DNA of 64,000 nucleotides from DASRAU01 sp035638075 (GCA_035638075.1 DASRAU010000010.1:3116-67115); one strand, 5' to 3'. Positions 21,142-30,615 are shown, counted from the stretch's first letter. Translations and numbers: made by a program. Notes: generated from the letters alone by a model not told the origin.

Positions 21142-24100
21142 CTACGGAGCGCCAGTGAGAAGGAACGGCGCCCAGTAGAACGGCGCCTTCCACTTGCTGT
21201 TCGCGCGCACCGAGCGACGCGCATCGCGCAGCGCCGCGGCGTAAGGCCGATCGGGATCCATTTTGCGGAAGAAATTCCCCATGAGCGCCGCGGTCGAGGC
21301 GTCGTCCACCGACCAGAGGCTGGCGACGACGCGGCGCGCTCCGGCGGCGAGGAAGCCGCGCGACAGTGCGAAGGATCCTTCCCCTTCGATCGCCCGCCCG
21401 CGGCTGGTGACGCACGCCGACAGCACCGCCAGCTCCGCCTGCAGGTCGAGGTCGTAGATTTCGAACAGCATCAGCGATCCGTCGTCGGACGCGCCGCCGG
21501 CCGGCTTCGTTGCAATCCCGTCGGACCCGGCTGACGTGGCAGGCGCCGCGGGCGGCGCGAGCGACAAGGCGGCGAAGAGATCGCCGAGGCGCGGCTCGAC
21601 CTTGCCGTGCACCGCGAGGTGCAGGAATCTTTTTCCCGGGAGCGCGGAGCGCACCTGCGCTTCGGTCGCCGCCGTGCCGGTGAGGACCACCGCCGGGGAC
21701 GCGCCGAGCGACTTGCGCCGGCTCGCTTGCACGATTTGGCGGCTCTCCTCCTCGGTCGCGGGCAGGCGCGGCAGCGTCGTGTAAGCCGGGTCCGCCACGC
21801 TCAACAGCCCCTCGCCGCCGGCGGGAAGATCGGCCAGCGCCCGGAGAATCGCCGCCGACGGCGCGTAACGGATCGGCGGACCGTCGTCGAGCCAGAAGGT
21901 CGATTCCTCCAGCCGCTTCGCCGGCTTGACGGCGAGCGCCTCGAACGGCAGCGCCCCGAGCGCTCCATCGGGAAGCACGATCACCTCGTCCGCCACCTGC
22001 AGCCTGGTCCACACCTCGGCCGGCACGAGGAGCCGCCACAAGGCATTGAGGCGTGCCGGGAGGGGCGCGCGCTCGCCCGGCGCGGCGCCGGCCCCTTCGT
22101 CCCAGCCCGCTCCGCCTGCGGGCGGCCGCGCGAGCGCCGACGCGAGCGGACCGATCGCCCGCGCCAGCGCTTCCGAACCGACGCCTCCTTCGGCGATGCC
22201 GAGGGCCGCGGCGATCTTCGTGTCGGCGTTCAGCGGGGAGTAGACGGCCGGCTGCGGCGCCGGCGGAATCAGCAGGAGCCCGGCGCGGTCCGGGCCGAGG
22301 ACGTAGAGCAGGAGGAACGATCGCCGCGGCACCAGCCGCGCCTGCACCGTCGTCAGCCCGGGCGGCACGGCGTGGCCGCTGCGACGCCAGACGGGACTCC
22401 TGCTGCGCGCTTCCTCGCGCACCTCGGCGACGGAGGCGGCGGCTTCGCGCGCCTCCACCTCCAGCGGACCGATGCGCCGGTCGCGCTCGGCCGGATCGAG
22501 GTCGGTGCGGGTGCGCGTGAAGGCGATCTGGTCGCGCGCCTCGGTGAGGCGCGCCAGGGCCGTCTGTTCGCGCGTCTTCAGGCCGCGCCGGTCTTCTTCG
22601 GGCAGCGTGTCGCGCAGATCGACGCGCGCTGTCTCCAGCTGGTCGAGGAAGGCGCGGCTGCGGCCGCGCTCGGCCGCCTCGAAGCCGTCGGCGGTGCGGC
22701 CGGTCTCGAACAGCGTCAGCGCCAGGTCGTCGAAGATGACCGCGTGCGGCGCGAAGCGGCCGGCGCGCGCCGCCTCGCCGCCGCCGCTCTTCGGCCGCAG
22801 GTCCTCGGCGATCCCGGCCGCGGTCTCGAGGTCGGCGATCGCCCCCGTGCGATCCCCCGCCCGGCGCTTCAGCCGCGCCCGCAGCGCGTGCGCTTCGGCC
22901 CGCTCGTCGGGGAAGAGATCCCCGCCGTCGAGCACCGTGACGGCCCGATCGACCGCCTCGCGCGCGTCCTTCGGCGCCGGCGCTTCGAGCACCCGCGCCA
23001 GCGCCAGGCGCGCGGTGGCGACCTCCGGGTGCTTGTCGCCGGAAGCGGCCGTGCGGATGCGCAGCCCCTCGCGGATCGCCTCGAGCGCCTCGTCGCCGCG
23101 GCCGCGCGCCTGGAGCATCGCGCCACGATCGAGCAGCGACTGCGCCACCATCGGGTCGGCCGATCCCAGCACCCGGCGCAGCAGGTCGAGACCCTCGCCG
23201 TTGAGGCGGAAGGCGTCGTCCCAGCGTCCTTCGTCCTGAGCGTTGACCGCGGCCTGGTTGAGGAAGCGCGCCAGCTCGGGGTTGTCCGGGCCGAGCCCGC
23301 GCCGGGCCTCGTCGAGCGCGCGGTCGTAGAGCGTTGCCGCCTCCGTTGACTTGCCCTGCAGCCGCGCCAGCTCGGCGAGATTCAGGAGCGCGGTCGCCTC
23401 GCGCGCCAGGTGGGACACCGTGACGGTCTCGCGCAGGTTCAGCGAGCGCTTCAGGAGCTCCTCGGCCTCGTCGTAGCGCCCTTGATCCTTGGCGAGGCCG
23501 GCCAGGTTGTTCAGGAGCAGCGGCTGAAACCTCGGGATCGTCTCGACGTACGACAGCCCCTCGTTGAGCCGCTCGCGCGCCAGCGTCACGTCGCCGCGCA
23601 CCCGCGCCACCTCGGCCAGCGTGTTGAGCGTGTCGGAGATGCTCTCGGCGTCGGGTGAAGCCGCCGTCTTGAACGTCTGCAGCGCGTCGAGGAGGAGCGG
23701 CTCGACCTCGGAGTAGCGTCCCTGCTGGAACAGGATGGTCCCAAGCCCGTAACGCGCTGCCGCGATCGCCGGATCGCCCGCCGGCAGCTGGGTCTCGCGG
23801 AGCGACAGCGCGCGCCGCTGCTCGTCCTCGGCCGTGTCGTAGCGCCCGAGCATGAAGTGGAAGGTGGAGAGCGTGTCGAGGCTGTCCGCCACCTCCGGAC
23901 TCTCATCGCCGAAGCGCACCCGGCGGATGTCCGTCGCCTCCTGGAAGAGCGCCTCGGCCGCCGCCGCGGCTTCCGGGCCCGATCCGACTTCCCGGACGAT
24001 CCGGATGGCCAGGTCGGTCAGCCCGTGGGCCCGATCCTCGGCGTTGAGCTGCTTGTCTTTCCGGATCGCGTCGGCCGCGGCGCGCGCCGCCGCCAGCGCC

Positions 24101-24360
24101 GCGTCGGTGTCGTGGCGCGCCACCGCATCCTTGAAGAGCGCCATCGGCGACCCGGGCGCCGGCGCCGGCTCGCCCGGCTCCGCCGGCGCTTCCCCGGGCT
24201 CTCCCTCCGGCGCTTTTCCCGGTTCGGCTTCCGGCGGCTCGGGTGGCGTCGCGGGCGGCTCGGGCGACTGGGCGAGCGCGAGCCCGAGCGCGGAGACGAG
24301 CGCCGCCGCGGACAGGGCGGCGGCAACCGCCGGCACCGCGCGTCGTAAGCTGACGATCAT
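21142..24360 (-). CDS. Secreted TPR-CHAT protein (caspase-like)
   Basis: 1072 aa. A signal peptide (ending near ALAQS, residue 31) and a Pro/Glu linker are followed by about a dozen TPR units (residues 75-560, for example YDTAEDEQRRALSLRE, YDEAEELLKRSLNLRE, WDDAFRLNGEGLDLL), a helical region with a heptad pattern (560-650), and a C-terminal CHAT domain. The CHAT dyad is intact: His918 in FLHLAVHGK and Cys983 in AVLSACVTSRG, then AGARRVVASLWSVDD. CHAT domains are separase/caspase-like proteases or pseudo-proteases. This one is predicted to act outside the cytoplasm. It diverges from the TPR kinase at 24401 over only 40 bases, and both carry TPRs, which suggests a shared signalling role. Confidence 0.85.
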   Translation of the reverse strand: MIVSLRRAVPAVAAALSAAALVSALGLALAQSPEPPATPPEPPEAEPGKAPEGEPGEAPAEPGEPAPAPGSPMALFKDAVARHDTDAALAAARAAADAIRKDKQLNAEDRAHGLTDLAIRIVREVGSGPEAAAAAEALFQEATDIRRVRFGDESPEVADSLDTLSTFHFMLGRYDTAEDEQRRALSLRETQLPAGDPAIAAARYGLGTILFQQGRYSEVEPLLLDALQTFKTAASPDAESISDTLNTLAEVARVRGDVTLARERLNEGLSYVETIPRFQPLLLNNLAGLAKDQGRYDEAEELLKRSLNLRETVTVSHLAREATALLNLAELARLQGKSTEAATLYDRALDEARRGLGPDNPELARFLNQAAVNAQDEGRWDDAFRLNGEGLDLLRRVLGSADPMVAQSLLDRGAMLQARGRGDEALEAIREGLRIRTAASGDKHPEVATARLALARVLEAPAPKDAREAVDRAVTVLDGGDLFPDERAEAHALRARLKRRAGDRTGAIADLETAAGIAEDLRPKSGGGEAARAGRFAPHAVIFDDLALTLFETGRTADGFEAAERGRSRAFLDQLETARVDLRDTLPEEDRRGLKTREQTALARLTEARDQIAFTRTRTDLDPAERDRRIGPLEVEAREAAASVAEVREEARSRSPVWRRSGHAVPPGLTTVQARLVPRRSFLLLYVLGPDRAGLLLIPPAPQPAVYSPLNADTKIAAALGIAEGGVGSEALARAIGPLASALARPPAGGAGWDEGAGAAPGERAPLPARLNALWRLLVPAEVWTRLQVADEVIVLPDGALGALPFEALAVKPAKRLEESTFWLDDGPPIRYAPSAAILRALADLPAGGEGLLSVADPAYTTLPRLPATEEESRQIVQASRRKSLGASPAVVLTGTAATEAQVRSALPGKRFLHLAVHGKVEPRLGDLFAALSLAPPAAPATSAGSDGIATKPAGGASDDGSLMLFEIYDLDLQAELAVLSACVTSRGRAIEGEGSFALSRGFLAAGARRVVASLWSVDDASTAALMGNFFRKMDPDRPYAAALRDARRSVRANSKWKAPFYWAPFLLTGAP

Positions 24361-24385
24361 CCGCCGCCCGCGATCATGGGGCGGC

Positions 24386-24392
24386 TATTATA
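24386..24392. promoter_or_regulatory. Overlapping divergent -10 elements of the CHAT and kinase genes
   Basis: The minus strand reads a perfect TATAAT (24392-24387) for the CHAT gene; the plus strand reads TATTAT (24386-24391) for the kinase. No clear -35 is seen for either. Only one of the two promoters could be occupied at a time. Confidence 0.45.
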
Positions 24393-24400
24393 GAAAGAGG

Positions 24401-26308
24401 ATGAGCCCCGACAGGGACGACGCGCCCGGCGGCTCCCCCCCGAAGCCCGACGCGACACGCACGCTGCGCCGGCCCGACACGCGCAGCGACCGCGAGCCCG
24501 AGACGCGCACGGAGATCCGGGACGGCCGCGACACCGGGAGTGTGCGCACCGCCGGGGGGCCCGCGTCGTCCGCGGACGGGGGCGCGGTTCCCGGGGCCGG
24601 CGAGCGCGTCGGCCACTTCCGCATCGAGCGCGCGATTGGGTCCGGCGGCGCCGGACGGGTCTTCGTCGCCGAGGATCTCGACATCCCGGGGCGGCGCGTG
24701 GCGCTCAAGCTCATTCGCGCCGGCGGCCTGACGGCCGATCTCGAAGGCCTGCGCCGCGAGGCGTCGGCGCTGGCGGCGCTTCACTCGGCGCACATCCTGG
24801 TGGTGCACGAGATCGGCGAGTCCGCCTGGGGACCGTTCCTGGTCACCGAGTGGATGCAGCACGGCTCGCTCGCCGACCGGCTGCGGCGCGGCCCGCTTCC
24901 CGGGCGCGAGGCGCTGCGCCTCGCCCGGGGCATCGCCGCGGCCCTCGCGGCGGCGCACGAACGCGGTCTCCTGCACCGCGACATCAAGCCGGCGAACATC
25001 CTGCTCGGCGCCGAGCCCGGGTCGGTGAAGGTGGCCGACTTCGGTCTCGTCTGGCGCCGGCCGCCCGAAGAGCTGCACGAGCCCGCGGCCGGCGACGGCC
25101 CGGGATCGGGCGGAGTGGGCCGCGGCTCGGGCGGCGTGCGGCGCGGTCCGATCACCGGCAGGGAAATGGAGCTCAATCGCGGCGTCATCGAATCGGCCGG
25201 CACGCCCCCCTACCTGGCGCCGGAGGTCCTCGAAGGGCACGCGCCGGACGCCGCCGCCGATCAGTTCGCGTTCGGCGTGACGCTCTGCGAGCTCTTCACC
25301 GGCCGGCGTCCTTTCGAAGGGAAAGACTGGAGCACGCAGATCCTCTCCGGGCGTCCGACGATCCCGGCGGGCCTGCCGGGCGACCTCGACGCCATCGTGA
25401 AGCGATCGATCGCCCGCCTGCCCTCCGAGCGGTTCGCCGCGATGTCGGATCTCGTCGCCGCGCTCGATCGCGCCGAAGCGCGCCGCGATCCGCGCCGCCG
25501 GCGTCTGGCGTGGACCATCGCCGCGTCGATCTCCCTGTTCGCGCTGCTCGCCGCTGGCTGGGGACTGCTGCGGTGGCGGCAGGGCGTGAAGGCGCTGCGG
25601 CTCAACGAAGAGGGCCGCGTGGCGCTCGAGCAGGGCAATCACGACGGCGCGCGCCGCGCCTTCCTCGAGGCGCACGGCGCCGATGCGTCGTTCCTTCCGG
25701 CGTGCGCCAACCTGGGCGCGCTGGCGCTGAGCGAGCGCAATCCCACCTGGGCCATCACCATCCTCGAGGATTGCGCCTCGACTTTTCCGGGCTCGGCGGT
25801 GGCGCGCTACAACCTCGGCGCCGCGCTGCACCTGGTCGGCCATGGCGGCGAGGCGCTGCGCGAGCTGCAGCACGCCGTGGCGCTCGCGGGCACCGGACCC
25901 GTGCGGCCCCTGGCGCTCAACGAGCTGGCGATGTCGCTCGTCGAAGGCGGGCGCGCCGCCGAAGCGGTGACGATCCTCGAAAAGGCCCGGCCGTTCCCCG
26001 CACCGTCGGTCGAAGGGGCCATCCTGTCGAAGACGCTCGGTCTCGCCTACGGCGCGTCGAGCCGCGCCGCCGAAAGCGCCGAGGCGCTGCGCACCGCGCT
26101 CGACGGGCCGCTGCCCGCGGCGCAGCAGCGCACCGCGCTCGCGGCTCTCGGGCACGCGCTCGAATCGCTCGGCGATGCGGCCGGAGCGCTCGAGGCCTAC
26201 AGCCGCGTCCTGCTCATGCCCGCGGCGGACGGAGCCTCCGCCGGCGACGCGGCGGCCGAGGCCGACGCCGCGGCGGCGCGTGCCGGTCTCGCGAGGCTGC
26301 AGCGATGA
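24401..26308 (+). CDS. Membrane Ser/Thr protein kinase with C-terminal TPRs
   Basis: 635 aa. A disordered, charged N-terminus (1-70) leads into a PknB-type kinase domain (72-355): Gly loop GSGGAGRVF, Lys103 in VALKLI, HRDIKPANI with Asp194, DFG at 213-215 and APE at 273-275. All catalytic residues are present. One membrane segment (about 371-390, WTIAASISLFALLAAGWGLL) is followed by TPR-like repeats to the end, predicted periplasmic. A Gly-rich insert occupies part of the activation loop. The ATG at 24401 sits directly behind AGAAAGAGG. Likely a sensor kinase whose TPR part binds protein ligands. Confidence 0.88.
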   Translation: MSPDRDDAPGGSPPKPDATRTLRRPDTRSDREPETRTEIRDGRDTGSVRTAGGPASSADGGAVPGAGERVGHFRIERAIGSGGAGRVFVAEDLDIPGRRVALKLIRAGGLTADLEGLRREASALAALHSAHILVVHEIGESAWGPFLVTEWMQHGSLADRLRRGPLPGREALRLARGIAAALAAAHERGLLHRDIKPANILLGAEPGSVKVADFGLVWRRPPEELHEPAAGDGPGSGGVGRGSGGVRRGPITGREMELNRGVIESAGTPPYLAPEVLEGHAPDAAADQFAFGVTLCELFTGRRPFEGKDWSTQILSGRPTIPAGLPGDLDAIVKRSIARLPSERFAAMSDLVAALDRAEARRDPRRRRLAWTIAASISLFALLAAGWGLLRWRQGVKALRLNEEGRVALEQGNHDGARRAFLEAHGADASFLPACANLGALALSERNPTWAITILEDCASTFPGSAVARYNLGAALHLVGHGGEALRELQHAVALAGTGPVRPLALNELAMSLVEGGRAAEAVTILEKARPFPAPSVEGAILSKTLGLAYGASSRAAESAEALRTALDGPLPAAQQRTALAALGHALESLGDAAGALEAYSRVLLMPAADGASAGDAAAEADAAAARAGLARLQR

Positions 26309-27012
26309 AGATCCCCCGCACCGACGCGCGCCCCCTGACGCCGGCGCGCCTGCGCGAGGCGGCGCACGCGCTCGCGGCGCGCGATCGCGATCTCGCCGCA
26401 ATCCTCGAGCGCCACGGACCGCCGCCGCTCTGGGGACGCCCGCACGGCTTCGCTTCGCTCGTGCAGATCATCCTCGAGCAGCAGGTCTCGCTCGCCTCGG
26501 CGCGCGCCATCCTGAAGCGGCTCGTGGAGACGATCGGCGAGCCGACGCCGGCGCTTCTCTTCGAAGCCGGCGAGGAGCGGCTGCGCGCCTGCGGACTGAC
26601 GCGGCAGAAGGCGGCGTACTGCCACCGCCTCGCCGCCGCCGCGCTCGACGGCCGGCTCGATCTCGACGAGGTGCGGCGGCTCGACGACGAGCGGGCGATC
26701 GAGCTCCTGACGCAACACGACGGCGTCGGCCCGTGGACCGCGCAGGTCTACCTCCTCATGTCGCTGCGCCGCCCCGACGTGTGGCCGGCCGGCGATCTCG
26801 GCCTCGTCAACTCGATGCAGGTGGTGAAGCAACTGCGCCGTCCGCCATCGCGCGAGCGCGCCCTTGCGATTGCCGCCGCGTGGCGGCCGTACCGCGCGGT
26901 CGCCGCCCGCATGCTCTGGCAGGCCTACCTGGCGCGCCAGGCCGGCGAGGCCGCGCGGCGCGGCCGCTCCACGGCGAAAGGATCCCGCGCCCGCCAAGGG
27001 GTGGTACCCTAG
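26305..27012 (+). CDS. DNA-3-methyladenine glycosylase (AlkA-like, HhH-GPD)
   Basis: Base excision repair of alkylated bases. 235 aa with the helix-hairpin-helix GVGPWTAQVYLL and the catalytic Asp in PAGDLGLVNSM. N-terminal features LVQIILEQQVSLASARAILK match the HhH-GPD fold. Lacks the N-terminal regulatory TATA-like domain of E. coli AlkA. ATG overlaps the kinase stop (ATGA). The C-terminal 20 residues are basic. Substrate range cannot be told. Confidence 0.85.
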   Translation: MKIPRTDARPLTPARLREAAHALAARDRDLAAILERHGPPPLWGRPHGFASLVQIILEQQVSLASARAILKRLVETIGEPTPALLFEAGEERLRACGLTRQKAAYCHRLAAAALDGRLDLDEVRRLDDERAIELLTQHDGVGPWTAQVYLLMSLRRPDVWPAGDLGLVNSMQVVKQLRRPPSRERALAIAAAWRPYRAVAARMLWQAYLARQAGEAARRGRSTAKGSRARQGVVP

Positions 27013-27022
27013 GCGTCTTCCA

Positions 27023-28117
27023 ATGCGAAGCCGCGGTCCGTCCCACGGAACAGGGAAGATTCTCTCCCTCAAGTTGCCCCTCGCGGCCCTGGCCGTGCTC
27101 GTTCCCATCCTTGGATTCGCGGCCTCGGCCGGCCCCTCGGCGGCGGCCGTCCTGGCGGCGGCCAGCGGGCAGGTGAACATCGAGCGGCCCGGCAGCGCCG
27201 CACCACTGCCCGGGAGCATCGGCATGCGCCTGCTGGCCGGCGACACGGTGAAGGTGGGAGGCGGCTCCTCGGCGACGGTCTACCTCGCGGGCGGAGGGCT
27301 GGTCCGGGTGCCCGCCGGCAGCCGCATCGAGATCCCGGGCGAGGCCATCCCGGCCGGCGGGGCGGGAGCGGCCCCCGCGGCGGCGACCGGGGCGACCCCG
27401 CCGCCGAGCGAGGTCTCGACCCTCGCGACCGCCATGTCGTCGCGCTCCGTCGAAGTTCTCGAGGCGGGCCTGTGGATTCTCAACGACCCGGACGGCAGCG
27501 TCCTGCTCAGCGCCATGCGCGGCGACGGCGAGGACTGGGGCGCCGCCGCGGGGGGCGTCGCCGAGCCGCTGTCACCGCGCTTCGAGACCGTCCTGGACAC
27601 CCGCCCGCGCTTCGTCTGGAACGGCACGCCCACCTCGCGCGTCGTGGTGGCCCGCGGCAAGGAGATCCTCTGGCGCGGCGCCCCGACCGCCGCCGGCAAC
27701 CTGATCCTCCCGGCCGACGGCCCCGAGCTGAAGCCGGGGGAGATGTACCGCTGGTGGCTCGAGGCCGAGACCCCCGGCACACCCCCCACCGAGTCGGTGC
27801 CCTTCCGCGTCGCCGCCCGCAAGACGATGACGGAGGCCGCCCGCTTCGAGAAGGAGCTGGAGGGACTCTCCACGGGCGACGAGGGGCCGGGCCTGGCGAG
27901 CCTGATGCGCTGCGGCTACTACGTCGAGGTCGGCGCCTGGAGCCGCGTGGTCTCCGCCGCCGCCGACCTGAGGCGCCGCGACCCCGCGTCCCCCGCCGCG
28001 GAGCGGGCCCTCGAAGGCGCCCGCCGCCAGATGCGCCTCGGGCCGGAGAGTCTCGCCCGGCTCGCCCCGGGGGCGCCGGTCTCCGTCCCGCCGCCCGGCG
28101 CGCCCCAGAAACCGTAG
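27023..28117 (+). CDS. Exported FecR-like domain protein
   Basis: 364 aa. A signal segment (LKLPLAALAVLVPILGFAAS) is followed by a FecR-like beta domain (about 45-110: VLAAASGQVNIERPG, LLAGDTVKVGGGSSATVYLA, GLVRVPAGSRIEI). The middle part has a fibronectin-like pattern (PRFVWNGTPTSRVVVARG ... MYRWWLEAE) and the C-terminus is a helical region. Residues 115-135 are low complexity. FecR-like domains of this kind in secreted proteins are usually of unknown function; it does not pair with an ECF sigma gene here. Confidence 0.65.
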   Translation: MRSRGPSHGTGKILSLKLPLAALAVLVPILGFAASAGPSAAAVLAAASGQVNIERPGSAAPLPGSIGMRLLAGDTVKVGGGSSATVYLAGGGLVRVPAGSRIEIPGEAIPAGGAGAAPAAATGATPPPSEVSTLATAMSSRSVEVLEAGLWILNDPDGSVLLSAMRGDGEDWGAAAGGVAEPLSPRFETVLDTRPRFVWNGTPTSRVVVARGKEILWRGAPTAAGNLILPADGPELKPGEMYRWWLEAETPGTPPTESVPFRVAARKTMTEAARFEKELEGLSTGDEGPGLASLMRCGYYVEVGAWSRVVSAAADLRRRDPASPAAERALEGARRQMRLGPESLARLAPGAPVSVPPPGAPQKP

Positions 28118-28128
28118 CGCTCCCGACC

Positions 28129-28830
28129 GTGGCCCGCCTGATCCGGCACGTCGGCATCGTCGGCTGCAGCAGCGAAGGGGCGGCCCTGTGCTACCGCACC
28201 CTCTGCCTCGAGGCGGCGGCCCGCATGGGGACCCACGACCACCCGGAGGTCTCCCTCCACACCCACTCGCTCGCCGAGTACATGAAGGCGATCCATCGGG
28301 ACGACTGGGAGAGCGTGGCGCGGCTGATGCTGTCGTCCGCCGAGAAGCTCGCCAGCGCCGGAGCGGATTTTCTCCTGTGCCCCGACAACACGATTCACCA
28401 GGCGTTCGACCTGGTCGCGCCGCGCTCTCCCCTTCCGTGGCTGCACATCGCGCACGAGGTCGGGGTCGAGGCGCGCCGCCGCGGCTTCCGGCGCCCGGGC
28501 CTGCTCGGCACGCGCTGGCTGATGGAGGGCCCGGTCTACCCGAAGCGGCTGCAGCCGCTCGAGCTCACACCGCTCCTGCCGTCGCCCGCGGAGCGCGAGC
28601 GCATAAATACGATCATCTTCGACGAGCTGGTGCAGGGACATTTCAGGAAGGAGTCGCGCGCCGAGATGGCCGCGATCATCGAGCGTCTCAAAGAGAAGGG
28701 GGCGGACGCCGTCATCCTCGGCTGCACGGAGATTCCGCTCCTGGTCGGACCGGAGGATTCGCCTCTTCCGGTCCTGGATTCGACGCGTCTGCTCGCCCGG
28801 GCGGCGCTCAGGGAGGCCCTGGCGTCATGA
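28129..28830 (+). CDS. Aspartate/glutamate racemase family protein
   Basis: 233 aa. Racemase fold marked by HVGIVGCSSEGAALCYR at the N-terminus and the second motif VILGCTEIPLL with its catalytic Cys. The first motif reads LLCPDNTIHQAFD: the residue directly before NT is Asp where racemases carry Cys (CNT), with a Cys three residues before NT. Hence a one-Cys or altered acid/base mechanism, or a shifted Cys, is likely. Start is GTG at 28129; the stop overlaps the PhzF-like gene (ATGA). Substrate unknown. Confidence 0.82.
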   Translation: MARLIRHVGIVGCSSEGAALCYRTLCLEAAARMGTHDHPEVSLHTHSLAEYMKAIHRDDWESVARLMLSSAEKLASAGADFLLCPDNTIHQAFDLVAPRSPLPWLHIAHEVGVEARRRGFRRPGLLGTRWLMEGPVYPKRLQPLELTPLLPSPAERERINTIIFDELVQGHFRKESRAEMAAIIERLKEKGADAVILGCTEIPLLVGPEDSPLPVLDSTRLLARAALREALAS

Positions 28831-29768
28831 AGAGACTCCGCTTCGTCACCTGCGACGTGTTCACCGATCGGCCGTTCGGCGGCAACCCGCTGGCGGTGTT
28901 CCCGGGCGTGTCCGGGCTCGACACCGCGACCATGCAGGCGATCGCCCGCGAGTTCAACTTCTCCGAGACCACCTTCGTCGAGGCGGCCACCACACCCGGC
29001 TGCACCTGCAAGGTGCGCATCTTCACCCCGCGCAACGAGCTGAAGTTCGCCGGCCACCCGACGCTCGGGACGGCGCACGTCCTCGCCCACTCGGTCCCGC
29101 CGACCGCGTCGCCCGGAGGCCATCTCGATCTCGTCTTCGAAGAGGGGGTCGGCCCGGTGCCGGTGCGCGTCACCCTCGACGCGGGGCGGCCGGTGTTCGC
29201 CGAGCTCACCGCCGCGAAGCTCCCCGAGGCCGGTCCGACGCCGCCGGCCGCGGCCACGCTGGCGCGCGTCCTGTCGCTGGAGACGTCCGACCTGCTCGGA
29301 GGAGCGTTCACGCCGGGGTCGTTCTCCGCCGGTATCCCGTTCCTGTACGTACCGCTGAAGTCGCGCGCGGCTCTCGAGCGGGCCCGCATCGACAAGCTCG
29401 CCTGGGAGCAGGCGCTGTCGAAGTACGTCGCGCCCGACTGCTTCGTCTTCACCTTCGGCGATGGCGGGCCGCTGCCGCAGCGCGCCGGATCCGGGCCGAT
29501 CGAGATCCGCGCCCGGATGTTCGCGCCCGCGGAAGGGATCGAAGAGGATCCGGCCACCGGCAGCGCTGCCGCCGCGCTCGCCGGCTATCTCGCCCCGCAC
29601 GACGACGCGCGCGCCACGACGCTGCGCTGGACCGTCCACCAGGGGGTCGAAATGGGCCGCCCCAGTCTCCTGCAGGTCCAGGCCGAGCGCGGCCCGAACG
29701 GTCTGGCGTCGGTGAAGGTCGGCGGCGCCTCCGTCATCATGACCGAAGGGGAGTTTCTGTTACCGTAG
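28827..29768 (+). CDS. PhzF-family isomerase/epimerase-like protein
   Basis: 313 aa with two diaminopimelate-epimerase-like halves. Motifs: VDVFTDRPFGGNPLAV-type N-terminus (here CDVFTDRPFGGNPLAVF), EFNFSETTFV with the catalytic Glu, IFTPRNELKFAGHPTLGTAHVL and EDPATGSAAAALAGYL. Members isomerise small acids; the true substrate here is unknown. Coupled to the racemase-like gene, so the pair may act on the same amino-acid-like metabolite. Confidence 0.88.
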   Translation: MKRLRFVTCDVFTDRPFGGNPLAVFPGVSGLDTATMQAIAREFNFSETTFVEAATTPGCTCKVRIFTPRNELKFAGHPTLGTAHVLAHSVPPTASPGGHLDLVFEEGVGPVPVRVTLDAGRPVFAELTAAKLPEAGPTPPAAATLARVLSLETSDLLGGAFTPGSFSAGIPFLYVPLKSRAALERARIDKLAWEQALSKYVAPDCFVFTFGDGGPLPQRAGSGPIEIRARMFAPAEGIEEDPATGSAAAALAGYLAPHDDARATTLRWTVHQGVEMGRPSLLQVQAERGPNGLASVKVGGASVIMTEGEFLLP

Positions 29769-29807
29769 CATTCGTTTCCTTCAGCCAGATATACACTTCG
29801 CCACACT

Positions 29808-30605
29808 GTGGGCTTAGGCGATTACCTTAGCAGGTTCGTCCGATACCACACTCGGCGGCGACCTTCACTCGCAGCCCTTCCTTTCTTGCGAGCGCAGAAC
29901 ATTCTTGTCGACTACGACAACATTAACCTGCCGATCCGCAAGCTCGGGCTTGTTCACATCTCTGAACGAACACTGGGTATCGTCGCCGGTGTGCTCGATC
30001 CATCCGTGACTCGTATCTCATTCCGCCTGTACGGTGGTTGGTACGAAGCGGCGACCATGACGCGCCCGGCGCAAGATCTAACTGCGGAAATCCTTGCCGA
30101 TTTCCCCCGGACCGTGGCCCTGCCGGCAACCTTCGGTGGTCGCTCAGTCATCTTGTCCGTCGAATTGGCGCAGAGCCTATTGATAGAGCCAGCGACTCTC
30201 CTGTACCACACATATAGGCCTCGCGAAATGCCCCGCGGGCTATCCTGTGATCAGCCGACAAGCGCCGGTTGCACTACCAACGCATGCCCACTCAATGCTA
30301 TTCCGCCCTTCTTGGCTAACCGCGCCTGTCCCGTTACTGGATGCCCCGTGGAACCCGAGAAGATTTTGACTACTAGGACGCAGAAGCTAGTCGATACGAT
30401 GATTACAGCCGATGCTTTGTATCTTGCTAATACCGGCGCCGGAGCGCTATCCATCATCGGATCTGACGATGACCTGTGGCCAGCTATCAGGTCCAGCTTG
30501 GCCGCCGGTTGCACCGTGACCCATATTCATACCAAGCCCCTTCGTCCAACGCGTGCCTACTACACAACAGGCTTGGGCATATCGTATGCCGCCATGCAGC
30601 TCTGA
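29808..30605 (+). CDS. NYN-domain (PIN-like) putative nuclease with Cys cluster
   Basis: 265 aa. The NYN pattern is clear: ILVDYDNI with Asp35 and Asp37, then KLVDTMITAD with Lys193, Asp196 and Asp202, and IIGSDDDLWP with Asp220-222. These acidic residues form the metal site of NYN/PIN nucleases, which cut RNA. An insert between the two halves holds five Cys (147, 155, 160, 174, 179) and may bind zinc. The start is GTG at 29808 without a ribosome site; a TATACA at 29790-29795 could make it leaderless. TTG at 29886 would still keep the core. Ten bases separate it from the NACHT gene, so they are co-transcribed. Predicted effector of the module (inference). Confidence 0.72.
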   Translation: MGLGDYLSRFVRYHTRRRPSLAALPFLRAQNILVDYDNINLPIRKLGLVHISERTLGIVAGVLDPSVTRISFRLYGGWYEAATMTRPAQDLTAEILADFPRTVALPATFGGRSVILSVELAQSLLIEPATLLYHTYRPREMPRGLSCDQPTSAGCTTNACPLNAIPPFLANRACPVTGCPVEPEKILTTRTQKLVDTMITADALYLANTGAGALSIIGSDDDLWPAIRSSLAAGCTVTHIHTKPLRPTRAYYTTGLGISYAAMQL

Positions 30606-30615
30606 GGACCGATAG

